The notes under the pieces were generated by a model that had not been told where the DNA came from, searched no databases, and worked only from the letters and a program-made list of their open reading frames with translations. From Hymenobacter qilianensis (GTDB lineage Bacteria > Bacteroidota > Bacteroidia > Cytophagales > Hymenobacteraceae), in assembly GCF_014489555.1 (NCBI RefSeq), contig NZ_CP060784.1, positions 3,720,001-3,784,000 of the forward strand: 64,000 nucleotides of DNA, in the 5' to 3' direction. This document shows positions 63,207 to 64,000 of this stretch, in pieces. The translations under genes were made by a program, and so were the position numbers. The first letter of the stretch is position 1; each line of letters begins with the position of its first letter.

Positions 63207-64000
63207 ATGATCAATACGAACTTAAAATTCTGGCGCCGTGAGCTGGGCCTCACCCAGGCGCAAATGGCCGAGAAGCTAAGCATAAAACGCTCATTGGTAG
63301 GTGCCTACGAAGAAGGCCGAGCCGAGCCAAAGCTCACGACCCTCGTGAACATGGCCCGCCTGTTCGGCATTACGCTGGACGCGCTGGTCACCACTGACTT
63401 TAGTAAAAAGAGCGTGGCCAAAGCGGCCCTGCGCCACCTGGAGCCTTCGCTGCAAACGCCCGAGCCGCCCCGTCCCGCCGACCGCCTGCGCGTACTGGCC
63501 CTCACGGTCGATAAGGAGCAGAACGAGAATATTGAGCTGGTACCGTTGAAGGCTAGCGCCGGTTACCTCAATGGCTACGCCGATGCCGAGTTTATTGAGG
63601 AACTGCCCAAGTTCCGCCTGCCTATGCTGGGCTCGGGCGGTACCTACCGCGCCTTCGAGATTGAGGGCGACTCGATGCTGCCTATTGCCTCGGGTACCGT
63701 TATTGTGGGCCGCTACGTAGACGACTGGTTAACGCTGAAGGATGGCACGCCTTGCGTGGTAGTGAGCAATAAGGAAGGAATCGTGTTTAAGCGCGTATTC
63801 AACCGGCTCAAGCAGGGCGCTATGCTGACGCTGCACTCCGATAACCCCGTGTACTCGCCCTACGAGATTGACGTAGAAGATGTGCTCGAAATCTGGGAGG
63901 CCAAAGCCTACATCAGCAGCACGTTCCCCATTGCCGACCTCTCGCTGAACCGCCTGGCCAGCATCGTGCTGGACTTGCAGCAGCAGATGACGACGTTGAA
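63207..64000 (+). CDS. XRE-family regulator with LexA/S24 peptidase-like domain (runs off the window)
   Basis: From ATG 63207 the frame stays open to the window edge (264 codons). The N-terminal helix-turn-helix is clear: LKFWRRELGLTQAQMAEKLS, then KRSLVGAYEEGRAEPKLTTL. A linker follows and then a S24-type domain with ASAGYLNGYADAEF, FRLPMLGSGGTYRAFEIEGD, then SMLPI (candidate catalytic Ser in GDSM) and GTVIVGRYVDDW. These are the marks of LexA-like, CI-like or Bacteroidota stress regulators. Self-cleavage is not assured, because the expected catalytic Lys is not fixed by eye. The upstream gap (63022-63206) is AT-rich. Confidence 0.87.
   Translation, partial: MINTNLKFWRRELGLTQAQMAEKLSIKRSLVGAYEEGRAEPKLTTLVNMARLFGITLDALVTTDFSKKSVAKAALRHLEPSLQTPEPPRPADRLRVLALTVDKEQNENIELVPLKASAGYLNGYADAEFIEELPKFRLPMLGSGGTYRAFEIEGDSMLPIASGTVIVGRYVDDWLTLKDGTPCVVVSNKEGIVFKRVFNRLKQGAMLTLHSDNPVYSPYEIDVEDVLEIWEAKAYISSTFPIADLSLNRLASIVLDLQQQMTTL

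Overview
The window reads as chromosome of a pigmented, GC-rich Bacteroidota of the Cytophagales, most likely Hymenobacter or a close relative. This is inferred from protein families (KaiC/KaiB with a PAS kinase, tryptophan 2,3-dioxygenase, FucP-like sugar symporter, DUF4394 lipoproteins, DUF547, DUF4136, DUF2911), lipoprotein signals, scarce Shine-Dalgarno sites and GC-rich genes separated by AT-rich promoters. No rRNA, phage, transposase, integrase or CRISPR array was seen. There is one tRNA, Thr(TGT).

Layout. 1-8.1 kb: four universal stress proteins around a LOG-family hydrolase and PEP synthase, then a DUF2892 protein. 8.7-10.1 kb: a membrane-anchored Gfo/Idh/MocA oxidoreductase. 10.2-16.8 kb: four tandem DUF4394 lipoprotein paralogues. 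17.1-19.6 kb: ECF sigma factor, anti-sigma-like protein and outer-membrane barrel. 19.8-27.6 kb: metabolic genes (CoA-binding protein, FAD dehydrogenase, old-yellow-enzyme, aldo/keto reductase, DUF2911, tryptophan dioxygenase, serine dehydratase). 27.8-30.9 kb: TolC and HlyD-type efflux parts without a pump. 31-40.4 kb: GpsA, DUF3592, DUF4259, EamA, flavin reductase, Maf, DUF1015, PdxH, AlgH and DUF349. 40.4 kb: tRNA-Thr. 41.6-45.8 kb: a kaiC-kaiB-kaiB-histidine kinase operon. 45.9-51 kb: fasciclin protein, porin, acyltransferase-like protein, DUF547 and DUF4136. 51.2-62.9 kb: MutS2, MurB, sugar symporter, rRNA methyltransferase, amylase, copper-binding protein and RecQ. The end holds a truncated LexA-like regulator.

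Two patterns cross the whole window. First, fourteen genes are split at eighteen sites. Every site is a run of exactly five G or C and every one is repaired by a single added base; mismatched terminator arms show the same dropout, so consensus error is more likely than decay. Genes are listed here at full repaired extent. Second, several palindromic repeats of the GTCATGCAGAGCG...GAAGCATCTC type sit at the apex of other hairpins, giving nested structures, which suggests insertion into hairpin loops. The word AAAAAGCCCCC is also extremely frequent, as paired terminator stems and as unpaired copies inside genes.

The best candidate for an unusual system is the four-gene KaiC/KaiB/KaiB/kinase operon. 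It has no kaiA here, its KaiC carries a Ser-Ser phosphosite pair and a C-terminal coiled coil, and its kinase has an altered G1 box.
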